Below are positions 5,500 through 6,510 of a DNA stretch of 6,510 nucleotides, one piece after another (position 1 is the stretch's first letter; every line of letters begins with the position of its first letter). Source of the DNA: Planctomycetia bacterium (lineage in GTDB: Bacteria > Planctomycetota > Planctomycetia > Pirellulales > UBA1268). The translations under genes were made by a program, and so were the position numbers. The notes beneath the pieces are model-generated. The model was not told the origin of the DNA, made no database searches, and saw only the letters and a list, made by a program, of their open reading frames with translations. The DNA lies in contig RFPF01000179.1 in the NCBI GenBank assembly GCA_009926295.1, forward strand, positions 1 to 6,510, given 5' to 3'.

Positions 5500-6435
5500 A
5501 TGACCGCCCCAGCGACCTCGAGCCCCGACCGCGCCGCGCTCCTGGAATCGCTCCGGTGGAGGAAGTTCCCGGTGCTCGACGACGGGTTCGTGGCCCTCGT
5601 CGATTGCATGGGCGACGACGGCTCCGTCGTCCAGGCCGCCCGCGTGAGCTACGGCGAGGGCACCCGCAAGGTGAGCGACGATCGGCAGCTCATCCGTTAT
5701 CTCCTGCGGCATGCGCACACGACGCCGTTCGAGATGGCGGAGATCAAGTTCGTGGTGCGGGTGCCGATGGACTGCTGGCGGCAGTGGATCCGCCACCGCA
5801 CGGCGAGCGTCAACGAATATTCGACCCGCTACTCGCTCGCCATCGACTCGATGCAGGCCACGGCGGACGACGAGTGGCGTGTGCAGGCCACGGTGAACCG
5901 GCAGGGTTCGGCGGGACTGCTCGAGGCGGGGGCGGGCCACCGCTTCACGCAGGCCGAGAAGGAACTCCAGGACCGGGCCCGCAGGGTCTACGAGGAGCGG
6001 CTCGGGGCCGGCATCGCGCGCGAGCAGGCCCGCAAGGATCTCCCGCTCTCCACCTACACCGAGGCCTACTGGAAGATCGATCTCCACAACCTCCTCCACT
6101 TCCTCGCGCTGCGGATGGATGCCCACGCGCAGCTCGAGATCCGCCACTACGCCGAGACGATCGGACGCGAGATCGTGAAGCCGCTCTTCCCGCTGGTATG
6201 GGAGGCGTTCCTCGACTACCGGGTCGAGGCGATGCGGCTCACGAAGCTCGACCGCGGCGTGATCTCGCGGCTCGTCGCCCAGAGCGGCGGCCGGGGCCTC
6301 CCCGCATCGCGTGCCGACTTCCTCGCCGCCCAGGATGACTCCTGGCGGGGCCTCGAACGTTGCCGCGAGCGCGACGAGTGCCTCGACAAGCTCGTGAGCC
6401 TCGGCCTCGTGGCCCCCCCGGAGCCCGCATCGTGA
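5500..6435 (+). CDS. thyX: Flavin-dependent thymidylate synthase ThyX (311 aa)
   Basis: ThyX converts dUMP to dTMP using methylene-tetrahydrofolate, FAD and NAD(P)H in the cytosol. The signature RHRxxSxNExSxR is complete as RHRTASVNEYSTR at residues 98-110. Upstream, QAARVSYGEGTRK (45-57) and LLRHAHTTPFEMAEIKFVVRVP (68-89) are typical. Downstream, ARKDLPLSTYTEAYWKIDLHNLLHFL (177-202) carries the conserved Arg/Leu-Pro near the active site, and AQLEIRHYAE (210-219) follows. At 311 residues it is longer than the roughly 220-residue Thermotoga enzyme. The excess is partly an insert at about 120-150 and a C-terminal tail after residue 255 without family motifs. ATG 5500 was chosen because the in-frame GTG at 5458 adds 14 unconserved residues and lacks a ribosome site. 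Its stop TGA overlaps the next start as GTGA. No thyA-type gene is in the window. Confidence 0.96.
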   Translation: MTAPATSSPDRAALLESLRWRKFPVLDDGFVALVDCMGDDGSVVQAARVSYGEGTRKVSDDRQLIRYLLRHAHTTPFEMAEIKFVVRVPMDCWRQWIRHRTASVNEYSTRYSLAIDSMQATADDEWRVQATVNRQGSAGLLEAGAGHRFTQAEKELQDRARRVYEERLGAGIAREQARKDLPLSTYTEAYWKIDLHNLLHFLALRMDAHAQLEIRHYAETIGREIVKPLFPLVWEAFLDYRVEAMRLTKLDRGVISRLVAQSGGRGLPASRADFLAAQDDSWRGLERCRERDECLDKLVSLGLVAPPEPAS

Positions 6436-6510
6436 CCGCCGCCGCAACGCCCGAAGCGGAACTCCTCGACCTGTCGCGACAGCTCCTCGCCGCCGTTGCC
6501 GCCGGCGACT
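6432..6510 (+). CDS. N-terminus of a downstream gene, possibly SnoaL/DUF4440-like (truncated by window end)
   Basis: The frame begins at GTG 6432, overlapping the thyX stop as GTGA, and is open to the window edge, giving 26 residues: a short Ala-rich lead and then ELLDLSRQLLAAVAAGD. The L-x-x-x-x-LLxAVAAGD pattern resembles the first helix of SnoaL/DUF4440/CaMKII-association-type domains, where GD is usually followed by W and a strand. With so little sequence this is a guess about the family. The overlap itself is good evidence that the frame is a real gene translationally coupled to thyX. Confidence 0.6.
   Translation, partial: MTAAATPEAELLDLSRQLLAAVAAGD

Noticed and set aside
5218..6447. 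409-codon minus-strand frame opposite thyX
   Set aside because: It is antisense to thyX (signature motif intact on the plus strand) and to the 86-aa gene, and has no protein-like features.

Overview
The window looks like chromosomal DNA of a GC-rich bacterium, most likely a planctomycete (Pirellulales-like). The reasons are the DUF1080 (3-keto-disaccharide hydrolase) gene, two exported proteins of a type familiar from planctomycetes, an 86-residue conserved hypothetical protein, and ThyX-type thymidylate synthesis. This placement is inference from gene content; no rRNA or other phylogenetic marker is present.

Layout. At 2-607 (+) is the 3' end of a DUF1080 gene whose start lies outside the window. 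It converges on a minus-strand pair: a large exported protein of unknown function (1215-3125) followed by an 81-residue helical protein (973-1218). The pair is joined by a 4-base GTGA stop/start overlap. The 365-base convergent gap between these units (608-972) carries a 139-base inverted-repeat element (637-775) with long paired arms and two related small hairpins in its head. This is the least ordinary object in the window. A 327-base divergent spacer (3126-3452) then separates the exported protein from a plus-strand exported CAP-superfamily-like protein (3453-4367). That gene ends 8 bases from a minus-strand pair read as ferredoxin (4750-5097) then a short PII-family signalling protein (4376-4678). 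An 86-base divergent spacer leads to a plus-strand run: an 86-residue conserved hypothetical (5184-5444), thyX (5500-6435), and the first 26 codons of a further gene (6432-6510) that overlaps thyX by GTGA.

How the genes fit together. ThyX makes dTMP with reduced flavin. The [2Fe-2S] ferredoxin next to a PII protein suggests an electron carrier co-transcribed with a nucleotide/2-oxoglutarate sensor, but no target enzyme is in the window. The PII protein keeps the T-loop and the GDGK loop and ends just before the two C-terminal arginines of classical PII. Nothing here is a CRISPR array, phage, insertion sequence, tRNA or rRNA gene, and no intrinsic terminator with a T-tract was seen. Most of the window is ordinary housekeeping or lineage-specific sequence. 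The structured repeat and the ferredoxin/short-PII pair deserve follow-up.
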